This document shows, piece after piece, positions 51,563 to 60,739 of a stretch of 64,000 nt of DNA. Origin of the DNA: Anaerolineales bacterium UBA2181. GTDB taxonomy: Bacteria; Chloroflexota; Anaerolineae; Promineifilales; UBA4811. Location of the stretch: NCBI GenBank assembly GCA_002328075.1, contig DCVT01000028.1, forward strand, positions 1 to 64,000, given 5' to 3'. A program made the position numbers and the translations under genes. The notes beneath the pieces are model-generated. The model saw only the letters and a list, made by a program, of their open reading frames with translations, had not been told where the DNA came from and did no database searches. Within the stretch, counting starts at the first letter, position 1, and the number at the start of each line of letters is the position of its first letter.

Positions 51563-52939
51563 ATGTATCGCGAACTACAACCCTTCCGTGAGGACCTCAG
51601 CCAAGAGCTGAACGCCTCCCTCTTCCCTGCCGTGGCAGGGCTAGACCCGAACAAGTTGCTGGAAACCTATCTCGACCGGTTGACGCTCTACACCGGTGTT
51701 GACGTGGCGGACCACACCTTCACCGCGCTGGCACTGGATGCCGGCCAAGAGATCCTCGGTTCCCTGGACGGCTGCGCCAATGAGCCGGACGGCTTTGAGC
51801 GCTTCCTGACCTGGGTACGGACCTTGCGCGACCAGCACGGCCTGCGCATCATCGCTGTCGCCGGCGAGACCACCGGCATCTACTACTGGGCCTTGTGGGA
51901 CTGCTTGGGCGAGCAACCCGACGTGGCTCGGGTGCTGTTCAATCCCCGCACCACCGAGCACATGGGCGAAGTCCTGTCCAAGAAGGTCCGCAACGAGCTC
52001 GTCGATGCTCTGCTCCTTGCCGAGCAACTGCGTCTGGGCAGCACGCCCGAGGTCCTGCTGCCGGATGATGCCCAACTGCTGACCGCCCGCTATTACTCGC
52101 GGGCCGCTCGCGACCTCGCGCAGCAGATCAACCGCCGCAAGAACCAGTTGCGTGCTCTCCTGCGTGCCTACTGCTGGCCCCTCTGTCAGGTCTTCCCTGG
52201 CAGCCAGCTGCATCATCCGGCCGTCTATGCGCTGCTCCAAGAGAACCTCTTCCCGGACGAATTCGTCCAGGCCGGCGCTGCAGCGCTGGCTGCCACCCTG
52301 ACCGCCCACTGCCAAGACGCTTTCGGCTTGGCTGAAGCCGAGCAGTTGATCGCCGCCTCGCGTCAGGCCCTCGCCCGCCCGATTGAGCGGGACGTGATCC
52401 GCCACTTGGTGCACGCCTACATTCAAGACATCACCACCTTTCAGCAACGCAAAACCTTCTACCTCAAGGCCGGCTATGCCCTGATCAGAAAACGCCAAGC
52501 GACCAAGCTGCTTCGCACCGTCCAAGGAGCTGGCATCAGCAACACCTTGGCTCTGGTCAGCGAGATCGGCGATGTCCAGCGCTTCGCCAGTGGCGAACAT
52601 CTAGCCAGTTTCCTGGGCCTGACCACCAGCAAGCACATCTCCGGGACCACCCTCTTTCAGGCCAGGCGGATCACCAAGCAAGGCTCGCCCAACGGCCGCT
52701 ACGCGGCTGTCAACGTGGCTCAACACCTGTCCCGCTACGTGCCCCGCTATCGGGCCATGTACCAGCGGATCAAAGGCCGCAAGCCGCCGCGCCGAGGCCA
52801 CTTCGTCGCCTTGGTAGCGATCGCCCGTGACTTTATCACCAACGTACTGTACGACATGTGGCGCCACCAGCGCCCCTTTTTCCAGGAGGTCGATGACTAT
52901 CGCGTCTATCGTCACCAACAGCAACACGCCGTCACCTAA
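51563..52939 (+). CDS. IS110-family transposase
   Basis: A 458-residue DEDD transposase; ATG 51563 follows AAGGAGG. The N-terminal RuvC-like domain has the Asp in YTGVDVADHTFTALALDAG, the Glu in VAGETTGIYYWAL, and NELVDALLLAEQLRLG later. The C-terminal Transposase_20 domain shows VQGAGISNTLALVSEIGDVQ and FLGLTTSKHISG with the Ser region that acts in strand exchange. It appears complete and undamaged, unlike most mobile genes nearby, so this element may be recently active. A single IS110 gene, no partner. Confidence 0.93.
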   Translation: MYRELQPFREDLSQELNASLFPAVAGLDPNKLLETYLDRLTLYTGVDVADHTFTALALDAGQEILGSLDGCANEPDGFERFLTWVRTLRDQHGLRIIAVAGETTGIYYWALWDCLGEQPDVARVLFNPRTTEHMGEVLSKKVRNELVDALLLAEQLRLGSTPEVLLPDDAQLLTARYYSRAARDLAQQINRRKNQLRALLRAYCWPLCQVFPGSQLHHPAVYALLQENLFPDEFVQAGAAALAATLTAHCQDAFGLAEAEQLIAASRQALARPIERDVIRHLVHAYIQDITTFQQRKTFYLKAGYALIRKRQATKLLRTVQGAGISNTLALVSEIGDVQRFASGEHLASFLGLTTSKHISGTTLFQARRITKQGSPNGRYAAVNVAQHLSRYVPRYRAMYQRIKGRKPPRRGHFVALVAIARDFITNVLYDMWRHQRPFFQEVDDYRVYRHQQQHAVT

Positions 52940-53078
52940 TGACCTGCGCCTGACCCGAGTCGCCGGGCTGTCGGTTATCTCCTAGTGTCGAAGGCCGGAT
53001 AGGATTCGGTTGTTCAGGTACAATACATTTCTCGTTGTTCGGGACTTCAGATGTCCGCTGAAGCACCCTTGCTACTGC

Positions 53079-53100
53079 GCGGCTTTTTGCCGCTCCTTTT
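53079..53100 (+). terminator. hairpin terminator-like sequence after IS110
   Basis: GCGGC-TTTTT-GCCGC followed by TCCTTTT. It lies 140 bp after the transposase stop, in or just beyond the element's right end. Confidence 0.4.
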
Positions 53101-53394
53101 GCCCCTCGTATCGATTTTGGGGCCTTGACAAACTATAGGACGTCTTTCTCGCCCACATATAGAAGTTGCTCTACCAGACTACCGCGAGCGGAAGGCCCTT
53201 GGCTGTCGGCGAAATCGAATCGACACAAACATGAGCAGCGTGTTTCTGGGATTCCGAAGGGGCTATTGAGGTTTGCAGGAAGGCACAGATCAGGGTAACA
53301 TACCCTTATCATCAACCGTTGGGATTGCCGGAACTGCAGACCACCATACTACCTCGAAATAGCAGGCCTGACGGTCTGAGGTAGGTGTTTTAGG

Positions 53395-53445
53395 ATTGTG
53401 ACTCATAACCCGGAGGTCGCTGGTTCGAACCCGCATTCCACGATT
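53395..53445 (+). other. tRNA-like remnant
   Basis: GATTGTGACTCATAACCCGG then AGGTC and GCTGG-TTCGAAC-CCGC resemble an anticodon arm joined to a T-arm, but stems contain mismatches and no 5' half pairs with the 3' end. It is too degraded to be a working tRNA and may mark another integration site. Confidence 0.35.
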
Positions 53446-54355
53446 TCCTGGATTTCATCCTTGACCCGCCCTGCGTCCCAAGACAGAGATTGGTTTCCGG
53501 ACATGGGCCGATCGACAGGGAGTCAAGGTTCACACCGCTGTTGGTGGTGATAACCTACATCACCGCCGCTTATGACTTCACCGTCATGTAACAACCGGCC
53601 GGGTGCGGCACACCGAGCCGCTCACCATATCGCACCCATCGGGGCTATGATTTGCCCATGTGAGGCCGAGCTCCTCCCCAAACGGCAGCACAATGCGCCA
53701 TTTGTCACGCGCTTGCGTTGGCCGCGGCGCAGAACCCTTGCCCATGTGGCTAATGTGGGGACCCGGTCCGCGACTGAACCCGCAACATGAGCGCCATCGC
53801 CCGCCAACAGAAGCGCATCACGGGTCTGCTTCTGGATCGGAATGACAACCGGATCCAGGTGCCGCGCGTCGAGTGCGGCAAGCTGGCAGATGACCGCGCC
53901 GGCGAAAGATCGGCCACAATTCAGGCGCCGGCAGAGGTTCGAGGGGACCGACGTGGCCTGCATAGCCGATACGACAGCACTTGCCCCGGGTCGCGCAGGA
54001 AACGCCAGTGTGGGCGCTGCCAAGATCGATGCCTCCTGCCAACAGGACGATGTCAGTTCTCGCCATGGATTGGTCCACTGTATTGGGCCAAGGCCGTCGG
54101 CTTGCAGAGACGGCGCAACGCCAGCTCCTCAGGAAAAACCACCGACGACTCCCTTCCGCCAGGCAGTGTTCAAGGATTCGGAAGGAACTCATCGCCTCAC
54201 TGCGGACGCTGAGCCATGAAGCGGGTGCGGGCGATGATGACCATGAGAGCACCGTGGATCGTATTTGGTCCAGGCCGGTCCGGGCCATCGCGCATTACAC
54301 AGCCACCGATCACTGTGTGGGTACAAACCCCCTCATCCATTCTTCTGCGCCATCG
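53446..54355. other. no supported gene
   Basis: About 900 bp with overlapping short frames on both strands, none with a ribosome site and family motif. The sequence looks like eroded coding DNA but I cannot name a source. Confidence 0.4.
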
Positions 54356-55158
54356 CTAAACCAGACCATCCTGCGGTTGCTCTGAGCCCCTTCGCAACAT
54401 CACCCGCGCATCCAACCGCATGCGGGCCGACTTGGGGACATCTCCGAAGCCGGTGAAGCAGCACCGCCGCTGTCCCGTCGCTGCATCCAACCAGACCGGC
54501 CGGTGCAGGCCATGTCTCTCCAGGTCCGTCCGGTTGGCAATCAGGAAGGTCATCACCGGTCGGTTCGTTAGCGCTGCGCCAACCACGCAGCCTGGCTCGC
54601 TTGCTGGCGAACTCGCCGCCCCCGCCTCCACCGCCGCGGCCGCCAGGTCCCGCACCCGCTCATCGCCTCTGGAAGTCACCACCAGCACCAGCGGCAGACG
54701 CACGCGATCCTGTCGGTAGGCCCGCGAGCCGGCATAGTCTCGAAAGACGGCGAACTTCTGCTGGAGCGACTTTCGGTGGCGAGTCCCGGTGTCGCTTTCC
54801 ACCAGCACCTTGTAGGCCTGGTCGCCGATCAGGTAGACCCCGGCGGCGTCGGGGACCAGCACCCGCGGCCGGCTGTGGCAGGAAAAGTGCCGCCGGGACT
54901 CGGACTCCTCCCAGACTGCCAGGCAGTGGCTCTGCACGCACTCCTCGCGGAAATAGCGGGCGGTCCTGAGGAAGGCCAGGAACAACCAGCGGGTAAGGGA
55001 GGTGTGGGCGTAGGTGGCGGTGCGCTCAAGAGGGTGACCTGGTTAGGGCGGTCGATCAAGCGCCGGATGCTGTTGTTGAGGAGCAAACCGACCAGCTCAT
55101 GGGGGTCACCACATGCTCGGACCATCAGCCGGGGTGCATGGGCAGGCCTGGACCGCAC
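54356..55158 (-). pseudogene. replication-relaxation family protein, frameshifted
   Basis: The C-terminal part (54985-54356) contains VYLIGDQAYKVLVESDTGTR, then HRKSLQQKFAVFRDYAG and LPLVLVVTSRGDERVRDLAA, the core of replication-relaxation proteins of plasmids and integrative elements. The N-terminal part lies in another frame (GDPHELVGLLLNNSIRRLID then RPNQVTLL); the frames meet near 55030. The start is probably also missing. It suggests a plasmid or conjugative origin for this part of the island. Confidence 0.65.
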
Positions 55159-55188
55159 ATTGGCGGATATGGGCTGGGGCCAAAACCC

Positions 55189-56641
55189 TCAGTCCAGATC
55201 CTGGTCCAGTCTGGCCAGATCGACCAGCAGGGCATTGTGATCGATGGCATACACCTGAGCCGCTTCGGTGAAACCTCCCCGCGCAAACACGGCGTAATGC
55301 GGGGTCCAATCACTTCCCTTGTCCGGCAGCCTTTCGAGAACATGGTGGGTCTTGCTCTCGACCAGATCTCTGACCACGTTTCGACTGACCGCCTCGGTTC
55401 CCCATTTGCATTCGCCCAAAAGGATATCCTGGCTCCGCCAGTTGATGGCGACCACGTCCACCTGAACGTCCCTGGACCAGTGCGAACCAACAATCTGCGG
55501 ATCAAAGGGAAGCCCCCTGGCTACCGCCGCCTGGCGCACCCATTCGCGGCACAGGTCCTCAAAAGCGGTGGCGCCCACGAAGGCGCGCATCTGTTGATCG
55601 ATCTCTTGCCAGAGATCATGGAATAGTCCTTGTTCAACGGAGACGAGGTTGGGCGAGATGAAACGGTAAAAGAAACGCAGGAACTGGTCGGCCAGCCGAT
55701 AGCGGCTCAGCCGACTGGTGCGACGCTGTTCGGGCGCAACGGCGGCCGGCAGTTGACGATGAACATAGCCCAGTTCCGCCAAGCGCGTCAGGTACTTGGG
55801 CAGGCTGGTCCGAGCGACGCCGCTGTGCAGGGCGATATCGTCATGGGCATGGAATCCCTGTCCGATGGCCTGCAGAACGGAGTGGTAGTTGTGCGGGTCA
55901 CGCAGTTCTTCCTGCAGAGAATGGAAGGCTTCCGTCCGAAAGATGCCGGTCGCTGCCATGGTCTCTTGCTCGATGTTTGCCCGTAGCATCTTCTCGGGCA
56001 TAATCCGCTCCAGGTAGGCCGGTACCCCTCCGAAGATAGCATACACGCCCACTCTCTCGGCCGCGGTGAGGCTCGGGAAGAACTCCTTCATCGCACTGAA
56101 TGGGAGAGGGCCCACCGGCAACTGAGCGGTGAAGCGGCCGTAGAGGGGGGCCTGCTGCTCCTGCAGTTCGGCCATCGTGCCAACGTCGGAGCCGGCGATT
56201 GCCAGCAAGGTGTGGGTGTGCGGTTTGAAATGATGGTCCCACGCGTTCTGCAATTCGGACGGCAGGGGAGAAGACGACTCGACTGCGTAGGGGAATTCGT
56301 CCAGGATGACCAGAACCCGTTGCCTGCCGAACTTCTCATGGATGTTCCGTGCCAGGAACTCAAAAATCTGATTCCAATCAGTTGGCACAAGCGTTCCGGG
56401 CGGAAGCGGCGTTCCCAAAAAAGCCGCCGTCGTCTCGTACAGGGAGCGCTGCAGAACGGCGGCACTCTTTGCTGGCCACCCAATAAAGGGCCGGCAGATC
56501 ACTTTGGGAGGCAAACTCCAGCAGCAACGTGGTCTTTCCCAGCCGCCGCCGGCCACATACCACCAGAAGATGGGGACGATTTTCTCCGGCCAGCCGAGCA
56601 AGCTGGATCAGCTCTTGTTTTCGATCGACAAAACGCGACAT
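55189..56641 (-). pseudogene. second DUF234-type AAA ATPase, frameshifted
   Basis: ATG 56641 follows GAGGAG. The first about 57 codons give SRFVDRKQELIQLARL and Walker A VCGRRRLGKTTLLLEFAS, then the frame is lost at an AAAG run near 56465. The rest continues in another frame to 55189 with Walker B VLVILDEFPYAVESS, the winged helix SGVARTSLPKYLTRLAELGY and the nuclease-like VDVVAINWRSQDILLGECKW. It is homologous to the intact gene at 23326. One inserted base or two deleted bases explain it; an assembly error cannot be excluded. Confidence 0.85.
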
Positions 56642-58008
56642 CGTACTGCCCTCCTCGGACCCAATAGTATGCTCTAGAGCAGAATCCTTTAGAGAATACG
56701 ACCAGATTCCTGGACGGTTGGCAAACTGACATGCAGCCGTGGACTCCTCAAGCCTGGCAGGGTACCACGAAAGTCATTTGCTGGCCGGCACAGAAAGCCC
56801 GGCGCCGTCCTTGGGCGGCGACCTCATTGATGACATGCTCTCCGGCCGTAACCCCGCGTTTTGCCCCCGACTTATCCCTCTACTGCGCGAGCGGGAAACC
56901 CCAGCCTGCTGCCCAATCAGGCTTGGCAGGCAGAGCGCCTAGCCAGACGATGGGGTAGGGCGCGCCGTTGACGAGCAGAGGCCGAAAGCAAAGGTATCTG
57001 CCGAAAAAGTGGCGCTGTTCGGGGGCTGTAAGACGCTTGGACGGGCCCCGATGGGGCACAATGATCAGCAGGAAGAAATGGCATCCTGACGGCCGATGCC
57101 GCCTGGCATATAGGGTAGGCAGTTCAGTGACTTTTGTGGTTTGCCAGACGCCTTCGGGGCAACCTGATCCGTGCAGGGTCAGTACCTTTTCGGCGCCGGT
57201 GCAGAGGCACAGGGGCTGATTGGGGAGAGGGTAAACCCAGGAGAGCGGGGCTGTCCTGGTGACAACCGAATACTTCAAGCGCCAACCATAGCCGAGTCCT
57301 GGCAGGTGTCGGTTGGTTGTGTGCGGACAAGAGCCATCCGTGATTGATCTGTGGCTGCCTGGTGACGGGAACCGGACAGCACAGACGGATCAACTATTCG
57401 GGTGGCTCTCTTTCTGCCTGAGGGATCCCCGTGGCGCGCTGCTCCAGGAAGATCAGGCCAATAACCGGAGGGGCTGTCCGGACGGGTGCACCGGGGGCTA
57501 CCGGCGGGAGCCGTTAGGTGTTCCGTGGGGACGCAGATAGGGTTGGCTCATTCCCCCCGTATGGCGTGGCATGATGGCCTACGTGTCGACGCGGCCGCCG
57601 CCGGCCAGGCTCAACAGCGCGCCATAATCCACCCGCATGACTCCGCTCGAATGCCTCTTGGCGCCGAGACCGAGGCTCCGGGCGTCCACCCAGTGACGCA
57701 ACTCGTTTCATCTGCCTTTTCCCGCTACCTGGCTTCCATCACTCTTTGCCCAATGCCAGGCTGGCACCGGAGACGGCACGTCAATCCGCGCCCTTCACTA
57801 CCCGAATCCCCATCAGCACCGATGCCGCCAGTATAACCGACCAGGAGTTTTCGTCGATTGAAGCCACTGAGGCGAGGTCTGTCGCGCGTGAGGTCGCCTC
57901 GGCCCCGCCGCGGAGCGCCAAGAGGCTGGGTCGCTTCAAACAGACGGCCGGTGACTGATGATCCTTCAACACAGAGACATCGTAGCACACTCTGTCCAGC
58001 CACCGCAA
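56642..58008. other. intergenic region, no supported gene
   Basis: About 1.4 kb without a gene I can support. Frames of 60-130 codons are present on both strands but none has a good start site or motif. It leads into the regulatory repeats at 58009. Confidence 0.45.
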
Positions 58009-58151
58009 CGGACACATGTCCCCATGCCCCAGCGTTCTGTCCTGACTGGCCAGGTAAACGTCACGGGAGCCAAGGCATCTGTCCCAGAAGGTCGGGACAT
58101 TTGCCCCTCAATACCGGGACCTCTTTCCCACTCCCCCGGGACATCTGTCCC
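58009..58151 (+). promoter_or_regulatory. phased palindrome array GGGACA-N2-TGTCCC
   Basis: Four 14-bp sites start at 58072, 58094, 58116 and 58138, exactly 22 bp apart. The best is GGGACATCTGTCCC (58138), immediately before the -35 box; the others deviate by 1-4 bases. Another good copy (GGACACATGTCC, 58010-58021) and a weak one near 58030 lie further up at similar phase. Spacing of two helical turns puts all sites on one DNA face, as for cooperative activator dimers. Confidence 0.7.
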
Positions 58152-58180
58152 TTGGTTTGCATAGTGGCCAGTGCTATACT
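58152..58180 (+). promoter_or_regulatory. promoter of the LuxR-type regulator operon
   Basis: TTGGTT (58152-58157) and TATACT (58175-58180) are 17 bp apart. The poor -35 directly abuts the palindrome array, as in activator-dependent promoters. The leader is about 120 nt. Confidence 0.55.
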
Positions 58181-58308
58181 GACCTCGAGTTGTTCTTTGG
58201 GTCATCGGATCCCGGAGCACTGGAGCCGGAATCCGCTTTGGGTCTAGATTCGATCTTGGGTTACCCGACGAACTACACGTGAACCTTTCGCCGACAAGGT
58301 AGGCCGCC

Positions 58309-59019
58309 ATGCCCATTTATGTTGTCGCTGTTGAGGATCACCCTCTGATGCTGAAAGCCATCCTCCAGGAGCTGAATGCTCATTCGGACATTTGGGTCGT
58401 TGATATCGGTATTCATGGCAAGGATTTGCCTCAACTGGTGAGAGATGCCAATCCCGACGTGGTTGTGCTGGACCTGGGCATGTCTGAGGGAGGGTTCGAC
58501 CCTGTGACGGCTATCGAGACGCTCCGCCAGACGCACCCGCAGGTAGGAATCCTGATTCTCACCGGTTACTCCGATGGGTTATGGATGCGAGAGTTGATCG
58601 CGGCCGGGGCGCTGGGTTACGTACTAAAGAGCGACAACCTCTCGCTATACCTTCGAGACGGAGTGCGCGCAGTGTATCGAGGCCAGCGGTTCTACTCGCC
58701 GGCAGTGACGGAAACGTACCTTGACACCAAGAACAACACGCTCAGCAGACAAGAACTTGCGATTCTGAGGCTGACCGCTCGAGGTCTCTCAAACAAGCGG
58801 ATCGGCCAGGGACTGAGCTTATCGGAGAACACAGTTCGCAACAACCTCACCTGCATCTGCGAAAAGATGGGCGTCCCATTGGACGAGAACACTCACCGTC
58901 GTGTGGCAGCCATCAGCAAATCGAAGGACCTTGGGGCTGCTGGAAGACTCCGTGGACAGGAGATAAATGCTCTTGTTTGGTCAGGAACTAGCTTCCCGCC
59001 CCGTCATTTCACAGTGTGA
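58309..59019 (+). CDS. NarL/LuxR family response regulator (ComA-like position)
   Basis: A 236-residue regulator. The receiver domain (1-125) has the acidic pair in VAVEDHPLML, the phospho-acceptor Asp in VVVLDLGMSEGG, Thr in ILTGYSD and Lys in GYVLKSDN. The C-terminal LuxR-type helix-turn-helix (about 145-205) reads LSRQELAILRLTARGLSNKR then SLSENTVRNNLTCICEKMGV. A Cys in the recognition region is unusual. It probably binds the palindrome array upstream of its own promoter. The adjacent prenyl synthase and PDZ-sensor fragment suggest a two-component signalling unit. Confidence 0.88.
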   Translation: MPIYVVAVEDHPLMLKAILQELNAHSDIWVVDIGIHGKDLPQLVRDANPDVVVLDLGMSEGGFDPVTAIETLRQTHPQVGILILTGYSDGLWMRELIAAGALGYVLKSDNLSLYLRDGVRAVYRGQRFYSPAVTETYLDTKNNTLSRQELAILRLTARGLSNKRIGQGLSLSENTVRNNLTCICEKMGVPLDENTHRRVAAISKSKDLGAAGRLRGQEINALVWSGTSFPPRHFTV

Positions 59020-59067
59020 TCGGGGAGGGCATTAGCTGGCAATCAAAGTCATCAGGAGGACAAACCA

Positions 59068-59307
59068 ATGCAGAAGATTACGGATCTGGCTCAAGAGATG
59101 TCGGTTTTCTGTCAGCAGCGCGCTGAGAGGCCGTCGCACCGCTATGGATGGTCCCGGATCGCCAGATTGGTGCTCGGCGTTATCGACGCGGCTCTGCTGA
59201 TACCGCCGTCGCCCACGAGATACGACGACCAATGGTGCCGGCCACAATTCCTTCAAGCTGATGGGTCTGGGGTTGACGTGCTCTGCCGTGCCCGGCCTAT
59301 CATCTAG
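59068..59307 (+). CDS. small ORF between regulator and prenyl synthase (pheromone-precursor candidate)
   Basis: A 79-codon frame with an excellent AGGAGG ribosome site 9 bp before ATG 59068. It begins MQKITDLAQEMSVFCQQRAE and contains SRIARLVLGVIDAALLI, then Trp-Cys (DDQWCRP). It overlaps the prenyl synthase start by 47 nt. In ComQXPA loci the peptide precursor lies next to the prenyl transferase and is prenylated on Trp; position and size fit, sequence similarity to ComX is not visible. It could also be a leader that couples translation. Confidence 0.5.
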   Translation: MQKITDLAQEMSVFCQQRAERPSHRYGWSRIARLVLGVIDAALLIPPSPTRYDDQWCRPQFLQADGSGVDVLCRARPII

Positions 59308-60301
59308 TTGCTTGCCCGACCCGCTGCCCTCTGAATCCTGGAGATCCAATACGAACCACAGCGATTTTGACGCTTTTGCCGACAAAGTGACCGGTTTCGT
59401 GGGATCCAGGCCATTGCTCCACGAATGGCCTGCTTGTCGCACGGCACTGCTAGATGATCTGCCCAGGGAAAAGCCGTGGGTTCTTTCTCTGCCCGGTATA
59501 TCGTGCCTGGCTGTGGGGGGAGATTCAGATGATGCCATCCCAGTGGCGGCTGCCTGGACAGCTCTGAGAAAAGCTGCCCATCTCCTGGATGCTGTCCAGG
59601 ACCGAGACGACGTCACGATAACCGGATTCGACACTCCGGCGAAGATCATCAACCTGGCCACGGGCATGATCTTTGCGGCTTATCACTTCCTAGATTGCGT
59701 TCAGACGCACCCGGGATCTGCGCGTCAGGTCATCGCGGTGTTCTCCGAGGCAGCCTTTTGCTCATCTCTGGGGCAACATCAGGGTCTCGACCAAGCGCAC
59801 GGTGATCTGCCGCTAGGTGAAGCTCTTGCTGCCTATTGGCGATCGGTCATCTCGAAATCTGGCAGTCTGTTCCGCATGGCCACCGCCGGCGGCGCGGTGG
59901 CAGGCGCCGGTTCAGCACACCTCGTCACATCGCTGGGTGATTACGGCAACTGCCTGGGGGTGATCCTGCAAGTAATCGATGACTGCAGGGACGTGCTGCG
60001 GCACCCGGACACCGCTGACTACGAGGTGTCTCTTCCCCTACTTCTGTTGCTTCTGACCACTCACAAAGGTCCGTCAAGACACCAGGTGACAAGACTGCTC
60101 AGCCCCGGAGCCTGCAGGGAACGGCAGGCCCTGTTCGAGGTCCTTCATCGGGCCAACGTGCCCGCCATAATCACTGACGTTTTGCTGGAGTGGCGGCGAC
60201 GGGCTCTGGACAGCTTGAAGTCGCTGGAGCATCCCAGTGTGGTACAGATGCTCGAAGGCATCCTGGATCATGTCCTTACAGATCTCCCCTCGACGGGCTA
60301 G
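59261..60301 (+). CDS. ComQ-like class I prenyl synthase
   Basis: A 346-residue all-helical isoprenoid-synthase-fold protein. The first Asp-rich motif is divergent (AAHLLDAVQDRDD), as in ComQ-type enzymes; the second is normal (ILQVIDDCRDVL). Between them are SKSGSLFRMATAGGAVAGAG and LGDYGNCLG. Typical farnesyl/geranylgeranyl synthases have a full DDxxD first motif, so a peptide-prenylating or specialised role is plausible. The N-terminal 30 residues are poorly conserved relative to the paralogue at 63177, so the true start could be internal. It is placed after the regulator and small ORF and before a sensor fragment. Confidence 0.8.
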   Translation: MGLGLTCSAVPGLSSSCLPDPLPSESWRSNTNHSDFDAFADKVTGFVGSRPLLHEWPACRTALLDDLPREKPWVLSLPGISCLAVGGDSDDAIPVAAAWTALRKAAHLLDAVQDRDDVTITGFDTPAKIINLATGMIFAAYHFLDCVQTHPGSARQVIAVFSEAAFCSSLGQHQGLDQAHGDLPLGEALAAYWRSVISKSGSLFRMATAGGAVAGAGSAHLVTSLGDYGNCLGVILQVIDDCRDVLRHPDTADYEVSLPLLLLLLTTHKGPSRHQVTRLLSPGACRERQALFEVLHRANVPAIITDVLLEWRRRALDSLKSLEHPSVVQMLEGILDHVLTDLPSTG

Positions 60302-60328
60302 TCCCATACCTCGACGGAATGACTGTCG

Positions 60329-60658
60329 ATGACCGCTGCAACCGCGCCAGGAGAACCGCCGCATGTGGTTTCGCTGATCACTGACGCGCGCGGCCAAACC
60401 ATCTTCTCCGTCCTTGCCATCTGTGTCATTATCATGTTCGGCTCCACTCGCCACCTGCTCCGCCCGTACGACGGCATGGATCTGCAGGTGGGGGATGGCG
60501 CCGTGAAGGTTGCGGCTGTTTGCTCTGGAGGGCTGGCCGAGAATGCCGGGATACTGGCGGGGGATCAGAGTCTGGCAATCGGCAGCCAGCCGGCTGACGG
60601 GTGGGCCAGTAGCCCGCCGTACCTGTATGGCGTACGGCCTGTCAGTTTACGGACGTAA
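60329..60658 (+). pseudogene. PDZ-containing membrane sensor, truncated by IS21 (ComP-like N-terminus)
   Basis: ATG 60329. One transmembrane helix (TIFSVLAICVIIMFGS) is followed by a PDZ-like segment: LRPYDGMDLQVGDGAVKVAA, then CSGGLAENAGILAGDQSLAI. After YLYGVRP the frame runs into IS sequence (TGTCAG, about 60640) and stops. The ComP histidine kinase and related sensors start with such an arrangement, and the position after regulator and prenyl synthase fits. The rest of the sensor, including any kinase domain, is not in the window, so the signalling unit is broken here. Confidence 0.6.
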
Positions 60659-60739
60659 ATGCACCACTGTTTCTCGGCAACACTGGCCACCGTGGGAGGG
60701 AGCGTATACAGATGCGGAGTGGCTGGGATTCTGTAATTC

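Noticed and set aside
51641..52600. Minus-strand open frame of 319 codons
   Set aside because: Antisense to the IS110 transposase.
56880..57278. Minus-strand 132-codon frame
   Set aside because: No ribosome site, no motif, atypical composition, and it lies in a region of eroded sequence.
58009..58159. CRISPR-like array
   Set aside because: The 22-bp units are contiguous, the repeat cores are palindromic, and the intervening 8 bp are too short for spacers. No cas genes are present in the window.
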